Shown piece after piece: positions 7,389 to 15,007 of a DNA stretch of 17,878 bases. The notes beneath the pieces are model-generated. The model saw only the letters and a program-made list of their open reading frames with translations, was not told the origin of the DNA and did not search any database. The position numbers were made by a program, and so were the translations under genes. Origin of the DNA: PMNU01 sp035480575 (GTDB taxonomy: Bacteria; Patescibacteriota; Saccharimonadia; Saccharimonadales; UBA4665); contig DATIHR010000015.1 of assembly GCA_035480575.1 (NCBI GenBank), positions 1-17,878 of the forward strand. The letters are read 5' to 3'. Positions within the stretch are counted from its first letter, which is position 1. Each line of letters begins with the position of its first letter.

Positions 7389-8090
7389 TTAGTGTACGGG
7401 GGCCTTGTTGACCGCTTTTTGTACATGTGTAACGTCGCACGGACCGCCGTTTGAGCCCTGTAAGAATGCGGCTTGCTGTTCCTCGTTTGTGCCGTAGGTA
7501 GCTTGTGCATCAGTGTTGGTCTCAAGAGCTCCTAGGTGCGCTAACACTGCAACGGCCGAGTTTTGTCCGTCAAGTGTCGCTACGGCTGTGCCCGCATAGC
7601 AGTCTGCTTGCCATTCCTCTTGTTTAGGGGTGCCTACAGCGTTGTTTGGGTTTTGCCTGCTCGACGCCTCGATTACCCAGTGGCCTCCCTCGTGGGCAAT
7701 GTTAAAATTGCGCGTTGACTTGCCACCGTTAGTAGCTAGTTCTTCGCGTAAGGCAAATGCGGTTATGGCTACGGCTGTCTTGCTGGTGTTTCCTGCGCCG
7801 GGGCAAAAAACATTTTGTTCGGTGTATGAGTATATTGTGGTTGTCCTAGCGCCATCTACACAGTTGTATGATTCGTTGCCGTTCACGATGTGTAAGTTTG
7901 GGGCGGACTCGTTGACATCAAGCTGCGATTGCCAGAAGTCAATTACCTTGTCGAAGTAGTCTTGCGCATCTTTTACTTCTGCTTGGTCAATCGTTACAGG
8001 ATCGGGTTTCTTTGACTCACCGCAAGCGGCGGCACCCATAGGTGTTGCTAATACCGCACCAGTGGCAAGCCCGGCAACAAATCGTTTCAT
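7389..8090 (-). CDS. Neutral zinc metallopeptidase-like lipoprotein (YpfJ-like)
   Basis: A 233-residue predicted lipoprotein. Residues 1-22 form a signal peptide ending in the lipobox GAAAC, with the lipidated Cys at 23, followed by a short GESKKPD spacer. The rest resembles the YpfJ/putative neutral zinc metallopeptidase family: VFCPGAG near 94-100, the HExxH zinc motif HEGGH at 133-137 and EWQADCYAG from 159, whose Glu159 is the expected third ligand. The motif set is complete, so a peptidase active outside the membrane is likely; the substrate is unknown. TATAAT lies seven nt before the ATG and has a TGN extension (TGCTATAAT), which supports this start. It converges with the YHYH gene. Confidence 0.85.
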   Translation of the reverse strand: MKRFVAGLATGAVLATPMGAAACGESKKPDPVTIDQAEVKDAQDYFDKVIDFWQSQLDVNESAPNLHIVNGNESYNCVDGARTTTIYSYTEQNVFCPGAGNTSKTAVAITAFALREELATNGGKSTRNFNIAHEGGHWVIEASSRQNPNNAVGTPKQEEWQADCYAGTAVATLDGQNSAVAVLAHLGALETNTDAQATYGTNEEQQAAFLQGSNGGPCDVTHVQKAVNKAPVH

Positions 8091-8097
8091 AATGTTT

Positions 8098-8103
8098 ATT
8101 ATA
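8098..8103 (-). promoter_or_regulatory. Extended -10 (TGCTATAAT) of the lipoprotein gene
   Basis: TATAAT on the minus strand is preceded by TGC and followed by AAACATT and ATG 8090. It is a consensus extended -10 with a leaderless start. Confidence 0.7.
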
Positions 8104-8113
8104 GCACATTATA

Positions 8114-8302
8114 TTACATAATGCTAGTGTTATTCTGCACTTCCTCGACGATGGCGTCGTAAGTAAGTGGTCGGTTTTTACCTTTGTCGTATACGAGCCA
8201 CACTGCCGATACGGTATTGTGATTTTGTATAAGCCACTGCCGCCACGCAGCCCTATCCTTTGCGTAAAATGACTGCACGTTGTTCATTGGCATAGCCCTC
8301 AT
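8114..8302 (-). pseudogene. Truncated YdeI/OmpD-associated-like protein
   Basis: A 62-codon ORF, or 57 codons if the start is ATG 8287, which has GAGGG nine nt upstream. It begins MNNVQSFYAKDRAAWRQWL and continues with AVWLVYDKGKNRPLTYDAIVEE. This matches the N-terminal third of the YdeI/OmpD-associated family as I know it, where the next block is normally AL-x-FGWID in a protein of about 190 residues. Here the match stops after VEE, and six unrelated codons lead to TAA. The downstream bases form the promoter of the lipoprotein gene, so the rest was lost by deletion, not frameshift. The ORF directly follows the aminotransferase stop and may have been its operon partner. Confidence 0.7.
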
Positions 8303-9526
8303 TTAGATGCGTATGGCAGCAATAGTAGTCGCCAAGATATCTATTCCCTCGGCAAGCACATTGCGCTCTATGGTGAGTGGTGGCATAAGCTGGAGGGTGT
8401 CGCCGGTTTCGGCTAGGTGTAGTCCGTTTTTTCGTGCATTCTCGACGACTTGTGACCCTGCATTATTGGTTAAGGCTATGCCAAGCTCCATGCCTTTACC
8501 GCGTATGTCGGTAACGAGCGGATTACCCGCCAGCAACTGACGCAATGTCGCTAAGGCATAGTCGCCATCTGCTTTGGCCTTTTCCCACATTTTGTCGCGT
8601 ATATGGATTTCGAGTGTTTTCTGGGCAGCGGCACAAGCCAGGGGTGTCCAGCCGAATGTAGAGGTAAGCTTTGCCTTGTCGTAGGTGGCGTCGCCAATGT
8701 TTGAAGTCGTTACCACAGCACCGATGACACCCGCACCATTAGCAATACCTTTTGCGAGTGTAATAATGTCGGGCGTTACGGCTTCTGTCTGTATTGCAAA
8801 TAACGAGCCGCAGCGCGAGAAGCCGGTGCCGACCTCGTCGACAATGAGCAGCGTGCCATATTTTTCGCTCATCTTGCGGATAACCGTAAGGAAACCAGGA
8901 GCGGTAATAGATACCGACCCCCAGCCCGTAATAATGCCAGCTTCGGTAAGGATGGCGGCGACATCGCCTTTTTTGAGCACATCTTCCAGCTGGGTCGTAA
9001 AAATATCCAGGCTCTCTGCTGCCGATGTACCGGTACGGTCTGGGCTAGGATAATCGAGCTGTATAAAATCGGGTACCAAGGGTGCGATATCCTCGACATA
9101 CGAGGGTAAGTATCCGAGAGACAAATCACCGAATGACTGTCCATGGTAGCTGTCTTTGAACCCGATAATTTTACTGCGTCCCGTGTAGGCGCGCGCCATT
9201 TTAAGTGCCATTTCGTTGGCTTCGGTACCGCCAGTGGCCCGTGCTACGACATCTAATTCTTTTGGCAGAGCAGCCGTTAGTTGCGCTGCATAGGTGTTTT
9301 GGGCTGCGTCGGCGGTCCACATTGGTGCATATACATTGGTTTTTGCCTGCGCAACGACCGCCTCGGCAATTTCGGAGTTATTCCATCCTAAGTTCGTAAC
9401 ATTCCAGCCAGAACTAAAATCTATAAGCTTTTGGTCGTCCTGTGTCCATAGGTAACTGCCCTCGGCTTTTTTAAGGTTAAACATCCACGGGGAGTATCCG
9501 TTATAGATGATGTGGTTTTTTGCCAT
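8303..9526 (-). CDS. Class III PLP-dependent aminotransferase
   Basis: A 407-residue fold-type I enzyme of the ornithine/acetylornithine/4-aminobutyrate aminotransferase family. ATG 9526 is chosen because TATACT, extended by TGC, lies seven nt upstream; a longer ORF would read through that promoter. Visible motifs are GGTEANEMALKMAR at 99-112 (PLP phosphate site), YHGQSFG near 127-133, LIVDEVGTGFSR at 227-238 with Asp230 for the pyridine nitrogen, and TLAKGIANG at 256-264 with Lys259 as the Schiff-base lysine. STFGWTPLACAAA near 289-301 fits the family's other phosphate contact. The amino donor cannot be told from sequence alone. An ornithine/lysine-type decarboxylase 2.6 kb away makes a diamine or basic amino acid substrate worth testing, but they are not one operon. 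Confidence 0.93.
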   Translation of the reverse strand: MAKNHIIYNGYSPWMFNLKKAEGSYLWTQDDQKLIDFSSGWNVTNLGWNNSEIAEAVVAQAKTNVYAPMWTADAAQNTYAAQLTAALPKELDVVARATGGTEANEMALKMARAYTGRSKIIGFKDSYHGQSFGDLSLGYLPSYVEDIAPLVPDFIQLDYPSPDRTGTSAAESLDIFTTQLEDVLKKGDVAAILTEAGIITGWGSVSITAPGFLTVIRKMSEKYGTLLIVDEVGTGFSRCGSLFAIQTEAVTPDIITLAKGIANGAGVIGAVVTTSNIGDATYDKAKLTSTFGWTPLACAAAQKTLEIHIRDKMWEKAKADGDYALATLRQLLAGNPLVTDIRGKGMELGIALTNNAGSQVVENARKNGLHLAETGDTLQLMPPLTIERNVLAEGIDILATTIAAIRI

Positions 9527-9533
9527 ACAGTTA

Positions 9534-9539
9534 AGTATA
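9534..9539 (-). promoter_or_regulatory. Extended -10 (TGCTATACT) of the aminotransferase gene
   Basis: TATACT preceded by TGC lies seven nt before ATG 9526, in the 19-nt gap behind the DUF2157-like gene. The aminotransferase can therefore be transcribed separately from the membrane-protein operon. Confidence 0.6.
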
Positions 9540-9545
9540 GCAATG

Positions 9546-10595
9546 TTAACTAATTGGATTTTTGGTGTGTGCCGGGTTTTTAAAATATTTTTTGTTGATG
9601 CTGGTTGCAAGGGCGGCAGAGCCCAGTAGGCCCATTGCGGCGACGATGAGGCTGACGCTAACGCCAGCCCCGGAGAAGTATTTAAACGATATCGTCAGCA
9701 CCGAAACGACTAGAAAGAGCGAGGCGTTACCGAGCAGATGCTTGCTTTGCAGAACAATGCTTAGGTAGAAGAGTCCAAAGACCGAGCCAACCAGTAGGGC
9801 AAGCCAGACTACGCTGTAGTCACCAAAGCTGGCGCCAAACATTGCCCCAAGGGTTACAAAAGCAACGAGCGGGTCGAATGTACTTTTTATTTTCGACCGG
9901 TCTGGGTATATTTTGGCAACGACCCGCGAGGCGCTGGCCAGCGTAAGCGCAGAGATTATTGTTATACCTGCGTATATATCTACATCTACGGTTATATCGC
10001 TGTTCTCTAGTATGCCGAACAGGGTAGCAGGCAACGTGCCAACGCTCAATAGAATACCCATTAGCAGTACTAAGTCTTTCTTGACGAGTCTGTCGTAGGC
10101 GATGTGTAATGCCCCCAAGGTGGCAAAGGTAAGGGCGCCGGGTATAAAGTTGACTTCTTTGAAGCCGCCGATTATTTCGTTGGTAGTAATGAATCCCCCG
10201 GAAATAACGCAGAGCGAGCCGGTTAGAATAATGGCGTTTTCTAAACCTTTGCGAATAATGGTAGTGTTTTGCTGTTTATGTAGTATGTATGCAACGGTCC
10301 ACAGGCCGGCACCTACACCTGCGCTCAGTAGTATACGAGTAACCGGATTATTGTTGTCCCAGGTTTGCCAAATGAGCGACATAATGGCGGCAAACAATAC
10401 GATACCCGCGACGTAAAACATAACTTCAACTGCGGATAGTTTTTCGCTGGATGTATGTTCGTTTTCTGCCTTGGGCTCGTCTATGGGTAGTAGGGCGGAC
10501 GATGCAGTGGACAGTACTGCGCGAACTTCCGCCTCGCTCACATCGCCGGTTTGCAGCGCTGTCTTAAGTTCTGTAAGTAGCTGCCGTTTATCCAT
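9546..10595 (-). CDS. Polytopic membrane protein, DUF2157-like
   Basis: A 349-residue integral membrane protein. Residues 1-50 are soluble and helical (MDKRQLLTELKTALQTGDVS), followed by nine or ten hydrophobic segments from about residue 55 to 335, for example EVMFYVAGIVLFAAIMSLIW and VSLIVAAMGLLGSAALATS. Layout and size recall the DUF2157 group of predicted membrane proteins, which often pair a short N-terminal helical domain with many TM segments; this is a weak resemblance. No transport motif is visible. The ATG shares one base with the TAA of the upstream gene (TAATG), so translation is coupled. I start it at 10595, since a longer reading would run deep into the neighbour. Confidence 0.85.
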   Translation of the reverse strand: MDKRQLLTELKTALQTGDVSEAEVRAVLSTASSALLPIDEPKAENEHTSSEKLSAVEVMFYVAGIVLFAAIMSLIWQTWDNNNPVTRILLSAGVGAGLWTVAYILHKQQNTTIIRKGLENAIILTGSLCVISGGFITTNEIIGGFKEVNFIPGALTFATLGALHIAYDRLVKKDLVLLMGILLSVGTLPATLFGILENSDITVDVDIYAGITIISALTLASASRVVAKIYPDRSKIKSTFDPLVAFVTLGAMFGASFGDYSVVWLALLVGSVFGLFYLSIVLQSKHLLGNASLFLVVSVLTISFKYFSGAGVSVSLIVAAMGLLGSAALATSINKKYFKNPAHTKNPIS

Positions 10596-11125
10596 TATTT
10601 TTGCACCCAACCTAAGAATGTGGTGTCGTTCGAATAATAGGAGTTCTGACCAGTAACGAGCTGCACAGTCCGCTTTTTCCAGCCGTTTTCTAAGTACCAC
10701 GAGGTGCTTCCGCCATCACTCCAAAAGAGGAATCCGCCATCGCTCGTACCTCGCGTAAGTCTGTAGCCGTCGGGCGATTTAGACGAGTTAATCAGTGTGT
10801 AGTGCTGTGCGTCGTCGTAGCTAATAACACGGCTGGCATTGGCAGATGTGTCAAAGTAACGCAGCTGCGCATGTTGGGGTTTGAAGCCAGATATGTCTGC
10901 CTTGCTTTGCTGTACATGTCCATCGCCCGTCATGCTGTACGACGTTGTACAGGAGTAGTCGGGGCAGTAGGTGTATATAAAGTCGTAGCTGGGCTTAGCG
11001 GACAGGCGCGGTACGTATACGGCGATGCCCGCTAGGAAGGCGATTGCTAAGGGTATCGAGAACAGGAGTACAAGGTCTTTAATGTAGGTAGGGCGTGCGC
11101 CTGATGGTGTGTTTTTTGTTGGCAC
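10595..11125 (-). CDS. Hypothetical single-pass membrane protein with an external domain
   Basis: I choose GTG 11125 (VPTKNTPSGARPTYIKDL, 176 residues) because AAGGA (11135-11139) lies nine nt upstream and TATAAT (11147-11152) beyond that; the open frame extends further but crosses this promoter. One TM segment occupies about residues 18-36 (LVLLFSIPLAIAFLAGIAVYV). The rest should be extracytoplasmic: two Cys in YCPDYSC near 50-56, then a Tyr/Ser/Gly/Trp-rich domain ending SNDTTFLGWVQK. I do not recognise the family. It is the first gene of a two-gene operon with the polytopic protein, to which it may be a partner. Confidence 0.8.
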   Translation of the reverse strand: MPTKNTPSGARPTYIKDLVLLFSIPLAIAFLAGIAVYVPRLSAKPSYDFIYTYCPDYSCTTSYSMTGDGHVQQSKADISGFKPQHAQLRYFDTSANASRVISYDDAQHYTLINSSKSPDGYRLTRGTSDGGFLFWSDGGSTSWYLENGWKKRTVQLVTGQNSYYSNDTTFLGWVQK

Positions 11126-11146
11126 GTATGCGTATCCTTTGAAGCG

Positions 11147-11152
11147 ATTATA
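11147..11152 (-). promoter_or_regulatory. TATAAT -10 and AAGGA site of the membrane-protein operon
   Basis: TATAAT on the minus strand is followed by a short leader that contains AAGGA (11135-11139), nine nt before GTG 11125. Unlike most starts here, this one is leadered. Confidence 0.55.
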
Positions 11153-11198
11153 ACAAAAAACGTTGGCCTTTTTATTGCAAGCAGCAGAAGGCTGATCT

Positions 11199-11215
11199 AC
11201 TATACAAAATATAGT
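11199..11215 (+). promoter_or_regulatory. Inverted repeat in the oxidoreductase promoter
   Basis: ACTATA (11199-11204) and TATAGT (11210-11215) are exact inverted copies around CAAAA. TATAGT can serve as the -10 of the plus-strand gene, followed by a leader with GGAGGG (11228-11233). The palindrome overlapping the -10 is an operator candidate, but it is short and AT-rich. Confidence 0.4.
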
Positions 11216-11236
11216 TTTGTGTAAAAAGGAGGGCAT

Positions 11237-12169
11237 ATGAAGGCAGCGCGCATTACAGAGTATGGCGATCCGTCGGTTATGGTAGTTACGGATATAGATA
11301 AACCCGAACCTGGTAATGGCCAGGTGTTGGTGCGGGTACATGCATCAAGCATTAATCCATTTGATAGCAAGTTGCGTTCCGGAATGTTCAAAGACATGAT
11401 TCCGCTACATTTGCCGGCAGTGTTGGGCGGCGATATTGCAGGCGAGGTTGTTGCGCTCGGCGGCGGGGTCGATAGTTTTGCTGTCGGCGATAAAGTGTTT
11501 GGCCAGGCAGCCGCTGTTGCCGGTAATAGTGGTGCCTTTGCAGAGTTTGCGGCCACTAAAGCCGGGCAGATTGCTAAAATGCCCGACAACCTTAGTTTTA
11601 CAGAGGCAGCATCGTTACCCCTGGTTGGCGTAAGCGCCCTCCAAGCACTGACCGAGCATATTAAACTGACTGCTGGGCAGACCATTCTTATCATTGGCGG
11701 TAGCGGCGGCATTGGCTCGATTGCAGTGCAGATTGCCAAGCATATTGGTGCGCGGGTTGTCACTACGGCCACTGGCGACGGCGTGGCAATGGCCAAACAG
11801 CTGGGCGCTGATGAAGTGATCGACTACAAAACGCAGGATTACACCCAAAAACTGCACGATGTTGACGCCGTGTTTGATACTGCTGGGCAGAATGTGGATG
11901 CTGCACTTCGAGTACTTAAAAAAGGCGGCACCTTGGTGTCTATGGTGGCTCCCCCTAACGAAGCGCTTGCCAAAGAGCTCGGCGTTACGGCCATGGTACA
12001 AGGTACTAACGTCACAACAGAATCACTTAACAAGCTAAGCGAACTTGTTGCCAAGGGCGTGGTCACGCCGCACGTAGACAAAGTCTATAAACTGGATGCT
12101 ATTGTCGAAGCATTTAAGGCTAAAGAGAATGGCGTGGTACTGGGTAAAGTTGTTATCGAAGTAGCCTAG
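11237..12169 (+). CDS. Zinc-free NAD(P)-dependent MDR oxidoreductase, quinone reductase-like
   Basis: A 310-residue cytosolic member of the medium-chain dehydrogenase/reductase superfamily, closest by eye to the NADPH:quinone oxidoreductase branch. Residues 1-125 form the GroES-like catalytic domain (MKAARITEYGDPSVM, SSINPFDSKLRSG, LGGDIAGEVVALG, VGDKVFG). The Rossmann nucleotide site is GGSGGIGSIAVQIAK at 154-168, followed by ARVVTTA, LGADEVIDYKTQDY and DAVFDTAG. No structural zinc-binding Cys cluster is present, as expected for the quinone reductase branch. GGAGGG lies just before the ATG. The stop abuts the stop of the converging decarboxylase gene with no base between. The electron acceptor is unknown. 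Confidence 0.93.
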   Translation: MKAARITEYGDPSVMVVTDIDKPEPGNGQVLVRVHASSINPFDSKLRSGMFKDMIPLHLPAVLGGDIAGEVVALGGGVDSFAVGDKVFGQAAAVAGNSGAFAEFAATKAGQIAKMPDNLSFTEAASLPLVGVSALQALTEHIKLTAGQTILIIGGSGGIGSIAVQIAKHIGARVVTTATGDGVAMAKQLGADEVIDYKTQDYTQKLHDVDAVFDTAGQNVDAALRVLKKGGTLVSMVAPPNEALAKELGVTAMVQGTNVTTESLNKLSELVAKGVVTPHVDKVYKLDAIVEAFKAKENGVVLGKVVIEVA

Positions 12170-13276
12170 CTAATTGATGCAGTACGTTTTAGGGATGCGA
12201 AAACCGTTGAATGTAGAGGCATAGCTGGTCGTGTAGGCCCCTGCGGTGTGTAGGTACACAATGTCGCCGACGGCAATATTTGCTGATAGCGGCGCATCGT
12301 ATAGTATAGTGTCCTGGCTGTCGCAGCTGGGGCCGGTAATAGCGAATGGGCGTTTGACCGGATTATTTTTAGAATCTTGCAGTGGAAATAACAGCTTATT
12401 TTGCGATTCTAAAGCTTCCATCATGCCGTTAAATGCGCCAACATCCAGGTGCACCCACTGCGTATTGCCCCTGGCGGCAACGCCGATGACCTGGGATACC
12501 ATAATGCCCGCGTCGCCTACCAAAGCCCGTCCGGGTTCGGCAGTTATGGCTACTTTGTATGGGAGTGATTTTAGTGATTTGGTAATGATGGTTGCGTACG
12601 CCCCCAGGCCAGGTGCGGCATCGCCGTGATGCGCCGGGAAGCCGCCACCGATATCGAGCATCTGAATAGTTATGCCGACTGTCTGGAGTTCACGCATTAG
12701 GCCAGCGCATTGCATAATTGCGGTTTGCCACTGTTCGGGGTCGAGCATCTGCGAACCAACATGGAATGCAATGCCATATGGCACAAGCCCGGCATCGCGG
12801 GCGGCAAGTAGTAATGATCGTGCGTGTGTGGCATCCACCCCAAACTTGCCCTCGCTGGGGACCAGACTGTGGTGCGGTGTGGTCTTGACACGCACGTATA
12901 CCGAACTGCCAGTGGCATGTGCGACAAGCTTGTCTATTTCTGCCAGGCTATCGAATGCGAAGCGCTGCACGCCAGCACGAAACGCCTGGCGAATGTCGCC
13001 GGGGCTTTTTACTGGGTTACTAAACAACACCTCTGACGGGTCCACGCCAATGGCAAGCAATGCCTTTAGTTCGGTGTAAGAAGCTATTTCAAAACGACAA
13101 CCACGGCTGTGTAAACGGCGGAGTATATCGGGGTGTGGGTTGCACTTCATGGCGTAATGAATCTGAACGGTGGGTAGTTCGTGACAAAACCGCGCATATG
13201 CGGCATCGACACTTGCTAAATCGACCAAAAGGTATGGCGTTTGATGTTGTTTCGTATAATGTTTGCTATCCTGCAT
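12170..13276 (-). CDS. Fold-type III PLP decarboxylase (ornithine/lysine decarboxylase family)
   Basis: A 368-residue alanine-racemase-fold decarboxylase of the eukaryotic-type ornithine decarboxylase group. The Schiff-base lysine is K44 in YAMKCNP, and EIASYTEL near 63-70 follows. Other landmarks are FHVGSQ at 171-176, DIGGGFP at 208-214, EPGR at 247-250 (PLP phosphate), and GPSCDSQDTI at 315-324 with Cys318 at the place of the active-site Cys of ODC. GAYTTSYASTFNGF near 346-359 closes the active site across the dimer. The full set implies an active enzyme making putrescine or cadaverine; the specificity residue cannot be judged by eye. The ATG is two nt after the upstream stop, yet TAGAAT lies six nt before it, so it may also have its own promoter. 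Confidence 0.92.
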   Translation of the reverse strand: MQDSKHYTKQHQTPYLLVDLASVDAAYARFCHELPTVQIHYAMKCNPHPDILRRLHSRGCRFEIASYTELKALLAIGVDPSEVLFSNPVKSPGDIRQAFRAGVQRFAFDSLAEIDKLVAHATGSSVYVRVKTTPHHSLVPSEGKFGVDATHARSLLLAARDAGLVPYGIAFHVGSQMLDPEQWQTAIMQCAGLMRELQTVGITIQMLDIGGGFPAHHGDAAPGLGAYATIITKSLKSLPYKVAITAEPGRALVGDAGIMVSQVIGVAARGNTQWVHLDVGAFNGMMEALESQNKLLFPLQDSKNNPVKRPFAITGPSCDSQDTILYDAPLSANIAVGDIVYLHTAGAYTTSYASTFNGFRIPKTYCIN

Positions 13277-13278
13277 AT

Positions 13279-13788
13279 TTATATTCTATCTTTTGCGGGG
13301 AATAGTTTCTTGTGAACTTTGTAGCCAACTATGGCGATTGTGTAGAACACGGCGTCGCCAAGTAGTTTGGCAATAAGGACGGCCGCGACCACATGGTTGG
13401 GCATAATAAGCGGGAATATATAGAACAGGCTGGGCCGTACGGCAAGGCTATCGATCAGTTCTGCTGGGCCGAACTCAATACCCAGGCTACGCGCACTGCG
13501 AACGGCTGTAAGCCATAGTCGTGTAACGCGTACATGCATGTGATGTGCGCGCCAATAGGCAAGAACCTCGCGGCACACCATTACCCCGTAGTAGCCTATG
13601 TTTTCGCCTGCGGTGCCGGCAATTGCCGCTGAGGTGAGCGATCCAGTAGCTGCATGTATGGACCAAAAGCCAATAAGTGCGGTTATGGTACCGGCAAGTT
13701 CAGCAAGTCCGTAGCGAGTAATCCATTTGTACGCGCGCTTAAAGCGTGAGCGTACGTTGTTATGTAATACGTTAAAGTATAAAAACAC
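13279..13788 (-). CDS. Small polytopic membrane protein, unrecognised
   Basis: A 169-residue protein starting with GTG 13788; TAGAAT extended by TGT (13796-13801) lies seven nt upstream and supports this start. The N-terminus is basic (RSRFKRAYKWITRYG). Hydrophobic segments follow at about 28-45 (AELAGTITALIGFWSIHAAT), 50-72, 118-137 and 139-157, so three or four membrane passes are likely. The C-terminus is basic (YKVHKKLFPAKDRI). It lies two nt upstream of the decarboxylase on the same strand, so it could be a transporter or partner of that enzyme, but no family motif is visible. Confidence 0.8.
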   Translation of the reverse strand: MFLYFNVLHNNVRSRFKRAYKWITRYGLAELAGTITALIGFWSIHAATGSLTSAAIAGTAGENIGYYGVMVCREVLAYWRAHHMHVRVTRLWLTAVRSARSLGIEFGPAELIDSLAVRPSLFYIFPLIMPNHVVAAVLIAKLLGDAVFYTIAIVGYKVHKKLFPAKDRI

Positions 13789-13795
13789 CTCGACT

Positions 13796-13801
13796 ATTCT
13801 A
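13796..13801 (-). promoter_or_regulatory. Extended -10 (TGTTAGAAT) before GTG 13788
   Basis: TAGAAT, preceded by TGT, lies seven nt before the GTG start of the small membrane protein. The spacing matches the leaderless class. Confidence 0.55.
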
Positions 13802-13845
13802 ACAGTTGGCTTGCCCCCATGACCACTTAATAGGTACTACGTGGG

Positions 13846-14841
13846 CTATGGCCGGCCGGGTACGTATAGAAGGGGGTCTACGACTTGGCCATTCACCCAA
13901 AGTTCGAAATGCACGTGAGGGCCTGTCGAGGCGCCGGTTGAGCCCTCAAGTCCAAGGGTCGTGCTCTTAGTGACCTCCTGGCCCGTCTGTACCAAAATGG
14001 TTGCCATGTGGCCGTATACCGATTTAATACCATCGCCGTGGTCTATGGTGACGTGGTTGCCGAGCCCGGCGTTGGACCATATAACCTCTACCACTCGCCC
14101 GGGCCGGTAGGGCATAACATGGGTAACGCCCGCGGGCATCCCATCGCTAATATCTATACCGGTGTGCGTGGGCTGGTAGGGCCAGTGTGGCACGCCAAAC
14201 AGAGTGGTAATAGCACCGTGGATCGGCCAAGATGGTGTATTATCGCCGGCTGCTACGGGTGCTGCTGTGGGAGTGACTGGCTGCACGGTGGCCTCGGCTG
14301 GCGCTGTGTCGGCAATGAGTGCGACCTTGGCGGATGGATCGATAACGGGCGTTTTGCCGTGCTCGGTGGGGTGGGTTAACGCATTGGATGTTGCCGTGCT
14401 AGACACAAAACCCAATACAATGCCTGGTATTCGCGCAACAAACGACACACTACCAACTAAGCCATTGCCCGTTAGTACAAGGCCGCTGCGCACGCCATGC
14501 ACGACAAACATGCTACTTTTTGACGACACCGTACCAACGCCGTGGAGTATAGATCCGGACATCCTACCAGCGCTTACCAGTACGCGTCCGGTGGCAGATG
14601 CCGCCTGGCCTGTTTTGGCTACAAGCGTCGTAAAACTGTCTGTAACTGCATTGGGGCTATCGAATGCAGCAGTTTCTAGCGTGTCGTTCGCTGTTTTTTG
14701 TTGTTCGGCATGCACCGTATTGTTGGCGGCAGTGTGTGGGGCAAGAACTGCCGGCAGTAACGACATAAGGAATAAGTCAGCAACAACCACCATGGGAATG
14801 ATTACAAAACGCCACTTAAATTTGCGTAAAAACGTTTTCAT
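13846..14841 (-). CDS. M23-family (LytM) peptidoglycan endopeptidase, membrane-anchored
   Basis: A 331-residue exported cell-wall peptidase. I use ATG 14841 (MKTFLRKFKWRFVIIPM), eight nt after TATTGT. One N-terminal membrane segment lies at about 12-33. Residues 75-155 are an odd stretch rich in Gly, Val and Ser with regularly spaced hydrophobics, followed by a Pro/Ala linker. The C-terminal M23 domain (about 205-325) has a complete active site: H226 and D230 in HTGID, H278 in YGHMA, and H309 and H311 in GPHVHFELW. It should cut peptide cross-bridges of peptidoglycan outside the cell. It is divergently transcribed from the surface-protein operon and shares its intergenic region. Confidence 0.93.
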   Translation of the reverse strand: MKTFLRKFKWRFVIIPMVVVADLFLMSLLPAVLAPHTAANNTVHAEQQKTANDTLETAAFDSPNAVTDSFTTLVAKTGQAASATGRVLVSAGRMSGSILHGVGTVSSKSSMFVVHGVRSGLVLTGNGLVGSVSFVARIPGIVLGFVSSTATSNALTHPTEHGKTPVIDPSAKVALIADTAPAEATVQPVTPTAAPVAAGDNTPSWPIHGAITTLFGVPHWPYQPTHTGIDISDGMPAGVTHVMPYRPGRVVEVIWSNAGLGNHVTIDHGDGIKSVYGHMATILVQTGQEVTKSTTLGLEGSTGASTGPHVHFELWVNGQVVDPLLYVPGRP

Positions 14842-15007
14842 GTACCCGTACAATAGCCCACAAATTTGCATTTAGCTGTGAAAACTTAGACTATACACCA
14901 TTCTTGCACAATTTGCACGCATAAGCGTTTTATGGCATATAAAGGACGGACCTTTACATACTTTAGGCAATTAAATTAAGCATAAGTTTTACAGTATAAT
15001 TCGTTTT
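14842..15007. promoter_or_regulatory. Divergent promoter region between the M23 gene and the surface operon
   Basis: The 166-nt gap is AT-rich and holds two opposite -10 hexamers: TATTGT (14850-14855, minus) eight nt before the M23 ATG, and TATAAT (14995-15000, plus) seven nt before ATG 15008. Between them are the direct repeat TTGCAC (14904-14909 and 14913-14918) and the inverted repeat TAAAGG/CCTTTA (14940-14945 and 14951-14956). These could bind a shared regulator. No -35 of either gene is clear. Confidence 0.55.

Noticed and set aside
7375..7400. Intrinsic terminator between the convergent YHYH and lipoprotein genes
   Set aside because: No GC stem followed by a T run on either strand; the same is true at 2189-2195 and 12167-12172.
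11200..11796. 198-codon minus-strand ORF opposite the oxidoreductase
   Set aside because: Shadow frame rich in Pro, Ser and Thr; the plus strand encodes an intact MDR enzyme.
14204..14875. 223-codon plus-strand ORF opposite the M23 gene
   Set aside because: Shadow of a real gene: the minus strand has a complete M23 active site, and this frame shows only Ala/Thr/Val bias.
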